A stretch of DNA of 64,000 nt, taken from the NCBI RefSeq assembly GCF_002727185.1, contig NZ_NIZW01000013.1, forward strand, positions 62,001-126,000, read 5' to 3'. The notes under the pieces are model-generated. The model did no database searches and had not been told where the DNA came from. It saw only the letters and a program-made list of their open reading frames with translations. Below, piece by piece: positions 46,831 through 56,054 of the stretch; positions within the stretch are counted from its first letter, which is position 1; every line of letters begins with the position of its first letter. This stretch comes from Rhodopirellula bahusiensis. GTDB taxonomy: Bacteria > Planctomycetota > Planctomycetia > Pirellulales > Pirellulaceae. The position numbers and the translations under genes are program-made.

Positions 46831-48027
46831 ATGAAAAGCAATCAAACTCGACAGGGTTTTACCCTTGTCGAACTCCTGGTCGTTATCGCGATCATCGGAG
46901 TACTCGTTGGGCTCTTGCTGCCGGCTGTTCAAGCCGCACGTGAGGCCGCGCGACGAATGAGCTGCAGCAACAACTTCAAGCAAATGGGCTTGGGGCTGCA
47001 CAACTACCACTCGGCATACAACAAGCTTCCTAAGCACAAAGGTGGCACGCACATCGATGGGGGTAATAACTACACCCACAACCGCGGTTACCTCTCGTTC
47101 TTGGTCGGCATCTTGCCTTTCGTTGAGCAACAGGGCATGTGGGAAACCATTTCCAACCCGTTCAACTTTGATCGAAATGGCAATGCGTTGACTCCGCCGA
47201 ATACCTACGCGGCAATGGGTGGCACGCCTTGGAATGAGGATTACCAACCGTGGTTGACTCAGGTGCCGATGTATCGATGCCCGAGCGATCCGGTTATTCC
47301 AGCCGGCACGCAGGTTGCATTTTCGAACTATGCTGCTTGCACAGGCGACGCGTTCTTCGAACAGCATCACAATGGTATCCAAGACGGGAACGGTCAGCCC
47401 AGTGGCGATGGTACTTGGGGTGCAACCGCCGGTAACCGTTGGGCTCGCGGAGCGTTTCACGGTCGTAACTTCACCGGATTCCGCGATATCTTGGATGGTC
47501 TTTCCAATACCATTCTGTGTGGCGAGATCGTTGTCGGGAACGGCAACCGAGAGATCTTCAGCTCCATCCACCGCGATGGAAACGTGGCCAATCAACCGCC
47601 AAGTTATTGGGCAACTTCTGGTGTCATCGATCCAGCCCGTCCGCAGTTCTGGTCCGACAGCGCGAACTGGGATGGCAATGCCAACCACCAACGCGGTCGA
47701 CGTTGGGCAGACGGTCGCCCGACCTACACTTCGTTCATGACGATTGGGCCTCCCAACAGTTACAACGTCTGTCGAGGCGAAGGTAACTTTGGGATCTATT
47801 CAGCCGCGAGTCGCCACCAAGGTGGTGTTCACATCTTGATGGGTGACGGGGCAGTCAGATTTGTCACTTCGTCCATCGACGCCGGGAACCAGGACCACGT
47901 TGCCTATGGCCGCGACAATGGAGACGGTCGTGGAGCGAACGGTGGTGCGGGGCGCGAAAGCCCGTACGGGCTGTGGGGTGCCTTGGGCACCAAGGGCATG
48001 AAGGAAGTCATCGACTCTGAGTTCTAA
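46831..48027 (+). CDS. DUF1559 prepilin-like secreted protein
   Basis: 398 residues. The type IV pilin-like N-terminus (GFTLVELLVVIAIIGVLVGL) has the prepilin peptidase site after Gly and Glu at mature position 5, then LLPAVQAAREAARRMSCSNN, the hallmark of the planctomycete DUF1559 family. NYHSAYNKLP, FLVGILPFVEQQ, FRDILDGLSNTI and HILMGDGAVRF are other family signatures. These are the hugely expanded pseudopilin/H-x9-DG proteins of planctomycetes, of unknown role, thought to lie at the cell surface. It sits between the small lipoprotein and a strong terminator, so it may be co-transcribed with the lipoprotein. Confidence 0.95.
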   Translation: MKSNQTRQGFTLVELLVVIAIIGVLVGLLLPAVQAAREAARRMSCSNNFKQMGLGLHNYHSAYNKLPKHKGGTHIDGGNNYTHNRGYLSFLVGILPFVEQQGMWETISNPFNFDRNGNALTPPNTYAAMGGTPWNEDYQPWLTQVPMYRCPSDPVIPAGTQVAFSNYAACTGDAFFEQHHNGIQDGNGQPSGDGTWGATAGNRWARGAFHGRNFTGFRDILDGLSNTILCGEIVVGNGNREIFSSIHRDGNVANQPPSYWATSGVIDPARPQFWSDSANWDGNANHQRGRRWADGRPTYTSFMTIGPPNSYNVCRGEGNFGIYSAASRHQGGVHILMGDGAVRFVTSSIDAGNQDHVAYGRDNGDGRGANGGAGRESPYGLWGALGTKGMKEVIDSEF

Positions 48028-48071
48028 TCAACTCAGTGATCTGATCCACTCAGCCTGCTTCCAAACCTTGA

Positions 48072-48102
48072 CCGCATGTTGCTTTAGCAGCATGCGGTTT
48101 TT
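48072..48102 (+). terminator. Rho-independent terminator after first DUF1559 gene
   Basis: CCGCATGTTGC (48072-48082) pairs with the 11 bases at 48087-48097 (one G-T pair) around TTTA, followed by five T (48098-48102). It stands 45 bases after the stop codon. Confidence 0.85.
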
Positions 48103-48454
48103 CATGCGCTCGCGAAGCAGGTGCGAGCCTTCTGAGCGTGGCGCAATTGTTTTCGCGAGGATAAGCTTCTGCGGCATCTGCGGAGAAGCTTCAGCGGATT
48201 GTTGGGAAATCGAAAGGGTATTGACGGTCAGTGAAGGCGGCCCGAACAGAGAAGAATCCCCTGTTTTCCAGATGATTGGGAGGGACTTTGTGTTTAAGGG
48301 GGAGCTGAGATCCGTTGTCGCTTGACACTGGCTGCCGGATAGCCGAAATTCAACGACAGGCATGTTCGAAATGAGCCAAGCGAGCGAAGTTGTGAGCGTG
48401 GCGATCTTCGAACTGCATGGCGTTATTTTTCTCTAAGACCGGAAGGATTGATCA
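48103..48454. other. Spacer between two DUF1559 genes
   Basis: About 350 bases with no gene I can support. A 111-codon minus-strand frame (48028-48363) runs through the terminator hairpin and has no family signs. The 3' end holds GGAAGG 8 bases before the second DUF1559 ATG. A promoter for that gene should lie here because a terminator precedes it. Confidence 0.5.
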
Positions 48455-49696
48455 ATGATCAAATCGGAATCGAAGATCGATCGACAAGCGTTTACGCTGG
48501 TCGAATTGTTGGTGGTGATTGCCATTATCGGAGTATTGGTGGGGTTGCTACTGCCCGCCGTTCAAGCGGCCCGTGAGGCTGCCCGCCGAATGAGTTGCAG
48601 CAACAACATGAAGCAGATGGGACTCGCGATTCACAACTACCACAGTGCGTTCAACTCCCTGCCAGTCAATGGTGGTGGAACTGACAACTCGGCCGGTAGT
48701 TCTGCGACTCAGAACGGGAACGCTGGCAATGGGCGTCGAATCAGTTGGTTGATTCCGATGTTGCCGTATGTGGAACAGCAGGCTTTGTGGGAGCAAATCA
48801 GCAACCCAATGGACACGGATGGCGACGGGACCTTCAACTATCCCGCGATGGGACCGCGCGCTTGGGACCGAAACTACACACCTTGGATGACTGACATCGG
48901 TACTTTCCGTTGCCCAAGTGATCCAGGTGTCGGGTCGCCAGCGATGGGGCGTGCGAACTACGCATGCTGTTACGGCGATGGTCTCCACTACGCTGATGCT
49001 GGACCGTTGAACGCTTCCAACGGTTACTTCTATGAGGATGCTGGACGAGCAGATCAGGTCAACCAGTCTCTGCGTGGATTCTTCGTGTTCCGCCAAACCG
49101 TCAACGGAATCAAAGGTCTGGGGCAAGGTCGTTCACGTCCCGCAATGCGTTTTCGCGACGTGACGGATGGACTGAGCAACACAATCATGTTGGGTGAAAT
49201 GGCGACGCATGTGAACCCACGTGCGATCAAGACCGATGCTGCTACTGGGCCTGGCTTCCGTCCTCTTGGGGAAGATCCAGGTTGGGCTGACACGACCGGT
49301 GCCAAAGATCCAGCGAGACCACAATTCTGGTTGGATTCCACTGACTCGATTGTGAGAAACTTGAACTCTGGTTATGGACGTGGCTTCCGTTGGGCAGATG
49401 CGGCAACGGTTTACGCTGCGTTCAACACGATCCTTCCTCCCAACCGCGAAATGGTTATGCCCAACCGCTCCGACTCCGCATGGGCAGTCGCACCTCCGAG
49501 CAGTCAGCATCAAGGCGGCGTCCACGTTGTGTTGGGTGACGGTGCAGTCAAGTTCATCACCGACAGCATCGACGCTGGAAACTCGCACGCGGAAGTGATT
49601 TGGAAAGAGAACAGTCCAGGTTCAGAATCGCCTTATGGAGTCTGGGGTGCCATGGGAACTCGGAACGGGAAAGAAACTTACGAGTTTGATTTCTAA
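48455..49696 (+). CDS. DUF1559 prepilin-like secreted protein, second copy
   Basis: 413 residues, preceded by GGAAGG at 8 bases. AFTLVELLVVIAIIGVLVGL again gives the prepilin cleavage and methylation site, followed by the same AARRMSCSNN block. Later signatures: NYHSAFNSLPVNGGG, LIPMLPYVEQQ, FRDVTDGLSNTIMLGE and VHVVLGDGAVKF. The first 60 residues are nearly the same as in the 398-residue copy, while the middle has diverged, so this is a local duplication under different selection. It is followed after 120 bases by the second small lipoprotein. Confidence 0.95.
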   Translation: MIKSESKIDRQAFTLVELLVVIAIIGVLVGLLLPAVQAAREAARRMSCSNNMKQMGLAIHNYHSAFNSLPVNGGGTDNSAGSSATQNGNAGNGRRISWLIPMLPYVEQQALWEQISNPMDTDGDGTFNYPAMGPRAWDRNYTPWMTDIGTFRCPSDPGVGSPAMGRANYACCYGDGLHYADAGPLNASNGYFYEDAGRADQVNQSLRGFFVFRQTVNGIKGLGQGRSRPAMRFRDVTDGLSNTIMLGEMATHVNPRAIKTDAATGPGFRPLGEDPGWADTTGAKDPARPQFWLDSTDSIVRNLNSGYGRGFRWADAATVYAAFNTILPPNREMVMPNRSDSAWAVAPPSSQHQGGVHVVLGDGAVKFITDSIDAGNSHAEVIWKENSPGSESPYGVWGAMGTRNGKETYEFDF

Positions 49697-49816
49697 GAAT
49701 TAGCAACGTCGATTTTGGCTGTCTCGAAGTGTTTCCACCGTCTTTCGTGTAGCTCTTCGAGATGGTCTTTCAATTCCGTCTCAAACTTCAAACCTTCCTA
49801 AACCACAACAAGAAGA

Positions 49817-50023
49817 ATGAAAAAAAATCAGAAAGCAGTTTGGATTCATAGCTTGATCTTTCTTTTGGTCGCGGGCATGTCGCCAGCGCTGTTCACCGGA
49901 TGCGGACCCGGTGGCAACACCGTGATCGAAAACGAAGATGGCCCGATGACGGATGAAGAACTGCAAGCGTACGAAGAACAGGCCAATCAGCAAACGACGG
50001 ACTATGAAGACAACTATCGTTGA
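49817..50023 (+). CDS. Small acidic lipoprotein, second copy
   Basis: 68 residues. SLIFLLVAGMSPALFTGC is the signal with lipobox FTGC. The mature 40 residues are acidic (ENEDGPMTDEELQAYEEQ, DYEDNYR) and match the other small lipoprotein at 46426 in the MTDEELQA stretch. Here it follows its DUF1559 gene instead of preceding it. AAGAAG directly before the ATG is a poor ribosome site. A strong terminator 27 bases after the stop ends the unit, so lipoprotein and DUF1559 gene very likely share a transcript. Confidence 0.75.
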   Translation: MKKNQKAVWIHSLIFLLVAGMSPALFTGCGPGGNTVIENEDGPMTDEELQAYEEQANQQTTDYEDNYR

Positions 50024-50050
50024 GTGCTTTGGCGAAATAGAATAACGGAA

Positions 50051-50084
50051 CAGCCGCTTTCGCATGTCGAAGGCGGCTGTTTTT
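50051..50084 (+). terminator. Rho-independent terminator after second lipoprotein
   Basis: CAGCCGCTTTCG (50051-50062) pairs with the 12 bases at 50068-50079 (one G-T pair) around CATGT, followed by five T (50080-50084). Confidence 0.9.
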
Positions 50085-50204
50085 GTTTCAACGATCGGCT
50101 GGTACCGCCGAAGAATTGCTTATTTGTTTGAGCCTTATCCCTCTTGCGCGTGCGGTTTCTTCAGTCGAACCGTCGAGGGATTGAGATCCGCCTGACGGCG
50201 AATC

Positions 50205-51689
50205 TCAGTTTTTCGCTGGCTTCCTAGCCTTCTTCTTAGGTTTTTCGCGATAGGTGGCGCCGTTGTCTTTTGGCATGGCTAGGTGCCAGGCGACAAGATC
50301 TTTGGTCATTTCCGCAACGGTGCCGGGGTGCTCGGACGCGAGGTTTTGGGTTTCTCCGCGGTCGGAATCGAGGTCGTACAACTCTGGGGAGGAACCGTCA
50401 TATTCGCAGAGCAGTTTCCAATTGCCCTTTCGCATTGCGAGGTCTGGAAGGTCGTCCATGCCGTAGTAGGCATCGCGATCGGGTGGGCGTCGGAAGAAGA
50501 GTGGCGAAGTTCGTGAAGTGCCGTCGCCGGTGATCGCGGGAACAATCGATTCGCCGTCGAAGGATGCGTCCTCCGGTTTTTCGGTGTCGGTCAGCTCAAG
50601 CAACGTTGGCACCAAATCGATTGCTGAGAATACGGAAGCTCGATCCACTTCGCCGGCACGGCTGACGATGCCTGGACCCCAAGCGATCAACGACGATCGA
50701 ATTCCACCTTCGTAGAGATGGGTTTTGAATCCGCGAAATGGGCCGGCGGAACCGGCGCCTTGTTCGGGGCCGTTGTCCGAGCAAATCAAGACCAGCGTGT
50801 TTTCGCGAAGATTCGCATCGTTGCCAATCAGCTCAAAGAGCTTGCCGAGTTGGCGGTCCATCTCTTCGAGAACGGACAGGTACAGGCCTCGTTTGCCGTC
50901 CGCCCATTGGTCCACGGGCGGCCAGAAGGGAGCGTGGACATCGTCCGGCCAAAGATTGATGTAGAACGGCTTGTTCGCCTCTCGTGCTTTTTGGATGAAG
51001 GGAATGGCCGCATCGACAAAGCCGCCTGTGATCTTAGAACGCTGCATCCATCGATAACCTTCGCCAAGCCGCTCGGCGTCCGCCCAAATTCGGCCGGGTT
51101 CCTCGTCGCCGGGTTTCATCGTCAACGGAAGGAGCTTTGGCCCCATGCCCTCGAAGTTCGTCAGCGATTCATCAAAGCCATATTCGGTGATGTAGGGAGC
51201 CTCATCAACGTTTCGCTGGCCGCCCATGTGCCATTTTCCGAAGTGCCCGGTGGCGTAGCCGGATTGTTGCAGCGATCTCGCCAGCATTGGAGCTTTGGGA
51301 TCCAGCCATTGAGCCATCCCGCGTCGTTCGTTGTGATCTCGGTTGCTGAGAAACGATCCGATACGCCATCGTTGCGGGTATTGCCCGGTCGAGATCGCGG
51401 TTCGCGATGGAGAGCAAATCGGCGAATTGACGTAGAACTGTTCAAACCTGACTCCCTCACGAGCCATGCCATCGATGTGAGGTGTCTGGGCGTCGTGATT
51501 GCCGAAGCATGAGAAGTCTTCCCATCCCATGTCATCGATGAACACGAGCACAATGTTCGGGCGCTGCTGATCCGCGGCGAAAGCCGAGGCTGGTGGGCCA
51601 AACACGGTTGAGATCAACGACAATAAGCAGCAATGCCATAGCAGTTGGGATATAGAGCGTTGCTGGAATCTAAGACGGAACCGTTTCAT
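50205..51689 (-). CDS. Secreted arylsulfatase-type sulfatase
   Basis: 494 residues from the ATG at 51689; an ATG 19 codons upstream is open but puts a Pro-rich tract before the signal (LLWHCCLLSLISTVFGPPASAFA). FIDDMGW carries the metal-binding Asp pair, CSPSRT the Cys that becomes formylglycine, GHFGKWH the conserved Lys/His, and LICSDNGPEQG the second Asp-Asn motif. GMAREGVRFEQFYV and LYEGGIRSSLIAWGPG are typical. The C-terminus is Lys-rich (EKPKKKARKPAKN). It removes sulfate from a polysaccharide or glycan outside the cytoplasm; the substrate class cannot be set without family typing. Unlike the remnant at 6230 this one is complete. A GH2 enzyme lies just upstream on the same strand. Confidence 0.93.
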   Translation of the reverse strand: MKRFRLRFQQRSISQLLWHCCLLSLISTVFGPPASAFAADQQRPNIVLVFIDDMGWEDFSCFGNHDAQTPHIDGMAREGVRFEQFYVNSPICSPSRTAISTGQYPQRWRIGSFLSNRDHNERRGMAQWLDPKAPMLARSLQQSGYATGHFGKWHMGGQRNVDEAPYITEYGFDESLTNFEGMGPKLLPLTMKPGDEEPGRIWADAERLGEGYRWMQRSKITGGFVDAAIPFIQKAREANKPFYINLWPDDVHAPFWPPVDQWADGKRGLYLSVLEEMDRQLGKLFELIGNDANLRENTLVLICSDNGPEQGAGSAGPFRGFKTHLYEGGIRSSLIAWGPGIVSRAGEVDRASVFSAIDLVPTLLELTDTEKPEDASFDGESIVPAITGDGTSRTSPLFFRRPPDRDAYYGMDDLPDLAMRKGNWKLLCEYDGSSPELYDLDSDRGETQNLASEHPGTVAEMTKDLVAWHLAMPKDNGATYREKPKKKARKPAKN

Positions 51690-51835
51690 GGGCAGAGGGC
51701 TCGGTGGGGAGGGTGGGAATTGGATGGGGACTTTGGCGGGAATCAATGTCTCTCATTCCGGGATTCGAGATGATGTGACATCAACATCGCAATTCTCGCC
51801 TCGCGGAAGGCGACGTGCAACATTCTTCCGTGACA

Positions 51836-51870
51836 TGAAAAACGCTCGGATCGAAAGAGATCCGAGCGTT
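51836..51870 (-). terminator. Rho-independent terminator of the GH2 gene
   Basis: AACGCTCGGATC (51841-51852) pairs perfectly with GATCCGAGCGTT (51859-51870) around GAAAGA. Read on the minus strand the stem is followed by a run of T (the A's at 51838-51842). It lies 35 bases past the GH2 stop, so the sulfatase beyond it needs its own promoter. Confidence 0.88.
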
Positions 51871-51904
51871 TGCGAATGAAGACATTGTGCAACGATTGCT
51901 GCGA

Positions 51905-54208
51905 TCAATCGTTTGCGTTCAACAAAGGTTCGTGAATCTCGACGAGCTCTTCCGCTGGGATTTTGATGACTTTCCGGTCGTAGGTCATCAGTCCGTTGAT
52001 CTCGCCTTCAACGTCTGTCGTTTGCGTGTAGACTCCGGCCGCGATCCCCTTTTGCTGAAGTTCTTTTAGTTTGTTGATGGAGGTCACGTAGCGGTCTTTG
52101 TATTCCGCTTTTGTCTCCGGCAATCCGCCGTAGCCCCAGTTTCGTCGGTTGACGTTCCAAAGGTGCCCTTCAACGGGATACCCATGGCCGCCGAACTCGC
52201 CGACGACTTTGATGAAGTCAACAAAACGCCCGTTTTGGTTGAGTTCGAACGGGAAACCGGGGTGCGGGTACCGATGCTCGTCAACGATGTCACCGGCGGG
52301 CCAGAAGTTGCCTCCGCTGGCGATGTTGACCAGCCGTGAAGGGTCGCGATCCTCGGTCCATTTTCCGACTTCCATTGTCAGGTGTTGTCCCCAGGCCTCG
52401 TTGAAAGGAACCCAGCAAACGATTGACGGATGGTTCTCCAAAGAATCGATCATCCACTCGAGTTCTCGCATGAACTGAGCATGTGGCTCGGCCGGCCAAG
52501 TGGCATCGGATGGGTTGGGATCCAAACGCGTCCATTTAGGCCAAGCTCCTTCGCCAGAGCCACCGCTGACTTGGTCTTGCCAAACCATCATGCCCAAACG
52601 ATCGCAGTGGTAGTAGTACCGACGCGGTTCGACCTTGATGTGTTTGCGAATCATGTTGAACCCAGATGACTTCAGCCATTCGATATCGAACAGCATCGCT
52701 TCGTCTGACGGCGGCGTGAGCAGTCCATCTGGCCACCAGCCTTGATCCAACGGGCCCCAGTGAAAGATGATCTCGCCATTGAGCGTGAATCGCCAATTGC
52801 CGTCCGCATCTTTTGCTTTTCCGACATCGCGAATCCCGGCGTAGGATTTGATTTGGTCCAGGACCTCACCTTCGTTGCCGATCAAAGATGCTGTGATTGT
52901 GTAAAGGTGAGGCGAATCGGGTGACCACAGCTTTGCGTCGGGAATCTTCAGCGTCAGCGAGTTGGAATCCGTTTTGCCGGAAGCAACGACATCGCCGTTG
53001 TCTTTGATTTGAATGTTGATCGGTCCTTCGTCGGTTTGATCAACGGCTATCGTGATCGATCCCGTCTTGGCATCCGTCTGAATTTTCACATCGTTAATGT
53101 GCTGAGTCGCGACTTCTTCGAGCCAAACGGTTTGCCAGATTCCTGAGACCTGGGTGTACCAGATTCCGCGGGCATTCAGAGTTTGCTTGCCTCGTAGTTG
53201 CCATTCTTCGGTGGCATCTTCGACTCGGACGAGCAACTCGTTCTGTCCAGACTCAACCGCGTCCGTGATATCAAATGAGAATGGCGTGTTGCCTCCCGTG
53301 TGAGAACCGACTGATTTACCGTTCACGAACGCTTCGCAGCGATAGTCGACTGCTTCGAAGTTCAATAGCGTTCGCTTGCCATCCTTCTTGCTGCAATCGA
53401 ATTCGCGTCGATACCACAAAGTCTCCTCCGCATCGAGCAATCGCTGGACGCCGCTGAGTTTGGATTCCAATGGAAACGGAACCAAGATCTGGCCGGCCCA
53501 TTCAGTCGGTGCCTGGGTTTGTTTCGGAGTGATTGCGTAGTCCCAATGGCCGTTCAAGTTGGCCCAATTCGATCGTTGCAGCTGAGGTCTTGGGTATTCG
53601 GTCCAAACGTTCTCAGCTGTTACTTCGGATCCCCACTTCGTGATCAGCTCCGATTGGAAAGGCTTCGTGCTGAGTTCGGGCTTGGGAAGCTCAGGAACGT
53701 TTTGCGAATCGACCACGTGGACATCGATGAATTGGCCGCCTGTCTTTTGAACGCAGTGCACGGCCAGCAGGTTTTTTCCGACTTGAAGGGCTGCTGCTTC
53801 GGCAGGCTCAAGCGGAAGCGTGTGGTATTGCGTGCTGTAGCCAGTCAGCTTTGCCACGAGTTTCCCATTCAGGTAGATCTGCGTGTCTTCGTCGTGGTGC
53901 ACCAGCAAGGCGGGATTTGTGGGGATGGAATCCAGCTTGAATGACTTTCGAAGCCAGATCGCATCGGTGTCCCAGACGTGTCCAATGCGTGCGGCAGGGG
54001 TTTCGTGGGTTCCAAAACCTCCGGCCCCGTCCTGCCAATCGGCAACGTCGAAGCCGGGTTGCTGCCATCCGTCGGCGGGAGCACTCAGGCGAAATTTCCA
54101 GTCATCGTTGATCTCCTGTGCAGATACAACCTGGCATGCGAGCGAGAGAAGAAACCCGCCAAAGAGGATCAGCGGCTTCAAGACGGAATTCGAACCAACA
54201 TGGAGCAT
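51905..54208 (-). CDS. Exported glycoside hydrolase family 2 enzyme
   Basis: 767 residues from the ATG at 54208; the frame is open 31 codons further but the signal starts here (LILFGGFLLSLACQVVSA). N-terminal sugar-binding beta sandwiches (about 30-330: WLRKSFKLDSIPTNPALLVHHDEDTQIYLNG; then WYRREFDCS, FVNGKSVGSHTGG), an Ig-like domain, and a TIM barrel from about 490 (GFNMIRKHIKVEPRRYYYHCDRLGMMVWQD). CWVPFNEAWGQ holds the acid/base Glu and VGEFGGHGYP the nucleophile. This fits beta-galactosidase, glucuronidase or mannosidase-like GH2 enzymes. It probably works on an algal or animal glycan together with the nearby sulfatase. Confidence 0.92.
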   Translation of the reverse strand: MLHVGSNSVLKPLILFGGFLLSLACQVVSAQEINDDWKFRLSAPADGWQQPGFDVADWQDGAGGFGTHETPAARIGHVWDTDAIWLRKSFKLDSIPTNPALLVHHDEDTQIYLNGKLVAKLTGYSTQYHTLPLEPAEAAALQVGKNLLAVHCVQKTGGQFIDVHVVDSQNVPELPKPELSTKPFQSELITKWGSEVTAENVWTEYPRPQLQRSNWANLNGHWDYAITPKQTQAPTEWAGQILVPFPLESKLSGVQRLLDAEETLWYRREFDCSKKDGKRTLLNFEAVDYRCEAFVNGKSVGSHTGGNTPFSFDITDAVESGQNELLVRVEDATEEWQLRGKQTLNARGIWYTQVSGIWQTVWLEEVATQHINDVKIQTDAKTGSITIAVDQTDEGPINIQIKDNGDVVASGKTDSNSLTLKIPDAKLWSPDSPHLYTITASLIGNEGEVLDQIKSYAGIRDVGKAKDADGNWRFTLNGEIIFHWGPLDQGWWPDGLLTPPSDEAMLFDIEWLKSSGFNMIRKHIKVEPRRYYYHCDRLGMMVWQDQVSGGSGEGAWPKWTRLDPNPSDATWPAEPHAQFMRELEWMIDSLENHPSIVCWVPFNEAWGQHLTMEVGKWTEDRDPSRLVNIASGGNFWPAGDIVDEHRYPHPGFPFELNQNGRFVDFIKVVGEFGGHGYPVEGHLWNVNRRNWGYGGLPETKAEYKDRYVTSINKLKELQQKGIAAGVYTQTTDVEGEINGLMTYDRKVIKIPAEELVEIHEPLLNAND

Positions 54209-54583
54209 GTGGGGACTCTTGGATCGGAGGAGGTCGAAATTTGGACAACTGATCGAGTGACGGAGAAACTGAGTGGGTTTTCCGGGTGTTCGCGTTGCCA
54301 AAATTTCGCTGGATGGGGTGGGGAAGTTGCGGGATCAGCTCAATGGTTCCGAAAGACTCTGTTTTTTGCGTGGATGGCAAAGGACCTGCGTCCGGTCGGT
54401 CAACGGATGAGTGAGCTGATTGCTAGGCTAGCATGACAACGGGTCGTAGTAAAGGATTCGGTCTTGGAAGGTTGGAGCGGCTTTTCGCTGGTGAATGGAT
54501 GACATCGCTAACGGCGGTGACAATCCAGCCTGCGTCGGGACTTTCCGAAGCTGCAGCCATCGGCAGCGTGTTGGGTTAGGGCG
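54209..54583. other. Divergent promoter gap, with a 13-base palindrome
   Basis: No gene seen in 375 bases between the GH2 start and the AhpD-like gene. TGCTAG-G-CTAGCA at 54421-54433 is a perfect dyad 150 bases before the plus-strand gene; it may be an operator. Nothing else stands out. Confidence 0.45.
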
Positions 54584-55207
54584 ATGGCCTTGTGCGTCAT
54601 GCCAAGCGAAGATGGTGACGCGTTGTCGTTTGCAATGGATCACCACTGTTTGGAGATTGAAGACGTGACAAAGAATGATGTGACGGTCGGGGACTCGAGC
54701 GAGGTGCTCACTGAGATTGAAGCTTTCGAGTCTGCTTACGGGTACAACGCCGACTACATGAAAGAGTTGTTCGAACGGTCGCCCGAATCGTTTCGTCGGT
54801 TTGCGGCAGCTCGACCGATGACAATGCACTACGACCAACTGACGGCGGACGCGTATTTCACTGCCGCGATCACCGTGATGCAGGTCGAGGATTGTCGTGG
54901 TTGCCTCGAGCTGAATGTGATGATGGCAAGAGAAGCTGGGGTCTCTGACGCGCTGATTCAGCAGATCGTTGAATCGTCAGACAAATTGCCGACGGAGTTG
55001 AAGGACGTCCGTGAACACACTCTCAATTGTCTGCGTGGTGGTGCTGTCGATGAAGAGGTCGCTTCGCGAATCCAGCAACACTTTGGCCATGCCGCATTCG
55101 GTGAGCTCGCGATCGCGATTGTCGGCGTTCGAATCTATCCAGGTCTGAAACGCGCTTTGTTGAAGATGCAGAGCTGTCAGATCCCAGCTGACATCGCGAG
55201 CGAGTAG
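54584..55207 (+). CDS. AhpD/carboxymuconolactone-decarboxylase-like protein
   Basis: 207 residues. EDCRGCLELNVMMAREAGVSDALIQQIVE resembles the CxxC helix and following helix of the AhpD-like family, but with Asn in place of the usual His after the CxxC, so a normal peroxidase relay is doubtful. The C-terminal half (HFGHAAFGELAIAIVGVRIYPGLKRAL) fits the second helical hairpin. The first 50 residues are not typical, and inner ATGs at 54599 or 54635 may be the true start. The stop touches the TTG of the DUF1853 gene, so the two are coupled. A redox or radical-coping role is possible; evidence is moderate. Confidence 0.75.
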   Translation: MALCVMPSEDGDALSFAMDHHCLEIEDVTKNDVTVGDSSEVLTEIEAFESAYGYNADYMKELFERSPESFRRFAAARPMTMHYDQLTADAYFTAAITVMQVEDCRGCLELNVMMAREAGVSDALIQQIVESSDKLPTELKDVREHTLNCLRGGAVDEEVASRIQQHFGHAAFGELAIAIVGVRIYPGLKRALLKMQSCQIPADIASE

Positions 55208-56041
55208 TTGAATCAATTCGCCGAAGATCTGCTTTGGGTGGTGAACAGTCCTTCGTTGATTGCACCCGGTGCGACGCACTCACCCATTTCGCCAGCACAG
55301 ATTGATCGTCCGCGTTTGACCTCGTTCATGAATGAGGGATTGTCGAAGAAGGTTGGTCCCTATTTCGAGCGATTGATTCTGTATTGGCTGATCCACATTC
55401 GGTCTGTGGAGATTGTTGCTCACGGCGAACAGGTCCGTGTCGATGGCAGAACGCTTGGCGAAATGGACTTCTTGTTTGTGGATGAACTCGGTCGACTAAC
55501 CCACTGGGAGGTTGCTGTGAAGTTCTATCTCTACCTACCTGACGAACCGTTGCGGGGGAGTCGCTTTGTCGGACCGAACTCGAGCGACTCGTTTGAACGA
55601 AAGACGACGCGTTTGTACGAGCATCAATTGGCTCTCAGCAAAAAGGTGCGAGACGACGTCGTTGTTCGTGAAGCCTTGATGAAAGGTTGCTTGTTCTATC
55701 CGCCGGGAATCCACTCAGTGCGGGAGTTCCCTCGTTGGATGTCCGCCAACCATGAGCGAGGGATTTGGGTACGTCGCCGAGATCTGGAGAAGCTTGCCCA
55801 TCCGAGCGAGGAATATCGAATACTGAGAAAGCCGTACTGGCTGTCCGCTTGCCCGGCAAATGGAGAACATGCGTCAGCGATGGACTGGAACGATTTTGTC
55901 TCCGAGGTCGACCGCCAAATGGCTCAATATCAGCGTCCCGTCTTTGCAGCTAGACGTGAGAATTCTGTGGAAGCAGCTGAGCCAACCGCTCCTTCATTCA
56001 GTCGCTTTTTCATCGTGCCTGATGATTGGCCAGGCGAGTAA
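55208..56041 (+). CDS. DUF1853 family protein
   Basis: 277 residues, TTG start directly after the TAG of the preceding gene. GPYFERLILYWLIH, GEMDFLFVDELGRLTHWEVAVKFYLYL and RKPYWLSACP are features of DUF1853. The D...E-V-A-V-K arrangement within two strands looks like the PD-(D/E)xK nuclease core, which has been suggested for such families, but nuclease action here is inference. No signal or membrane segment, so it is cytosolic. Its partner, an AhpD-like protein, does not explain it. The C-terminus ends in a loose Pro/Glu tail. Confidence 0.85.
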   Translation: MNQFAEDLLWVVNSPSLIAPGATHSPISPAQIDRPRLTSFMNEGLSKKVGPYFERLILYWLIHIRSVEIVAHGEQVRVDGRTLGEMDFLFVDELGRLTHWEVAVKFYLYLPDEPLRGSRFVGPNSSDSFERKTTRLYEHQLALSKKVRDDVVVREALMKGCLFYPPGIHSVREFPRWMSANHERGIWVRRRDLEKLAHPSEEYRILRKPYWLSACPANGEHASAMDWNDFVSEVDRQMAQYQRPVFAARRENSVEAAEPTAPSFSRFFIVPDDWPGE

Positions 56042-56054
56042 GCGAAATTAAGAA

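Noticed and set aside
46297..47691. Minus-strand frame of 464 codons
   Set aside because: Opposite the small lipoprotein and the first DUF1559 gene, both with clear signatures; its text is low in protein features.
48028..48363. Minus-strand frame of 111 codons in the DUF1559 spacer
   Set aside because: It contains a textbook terminator hairpin with its T run and shows no family pattern.
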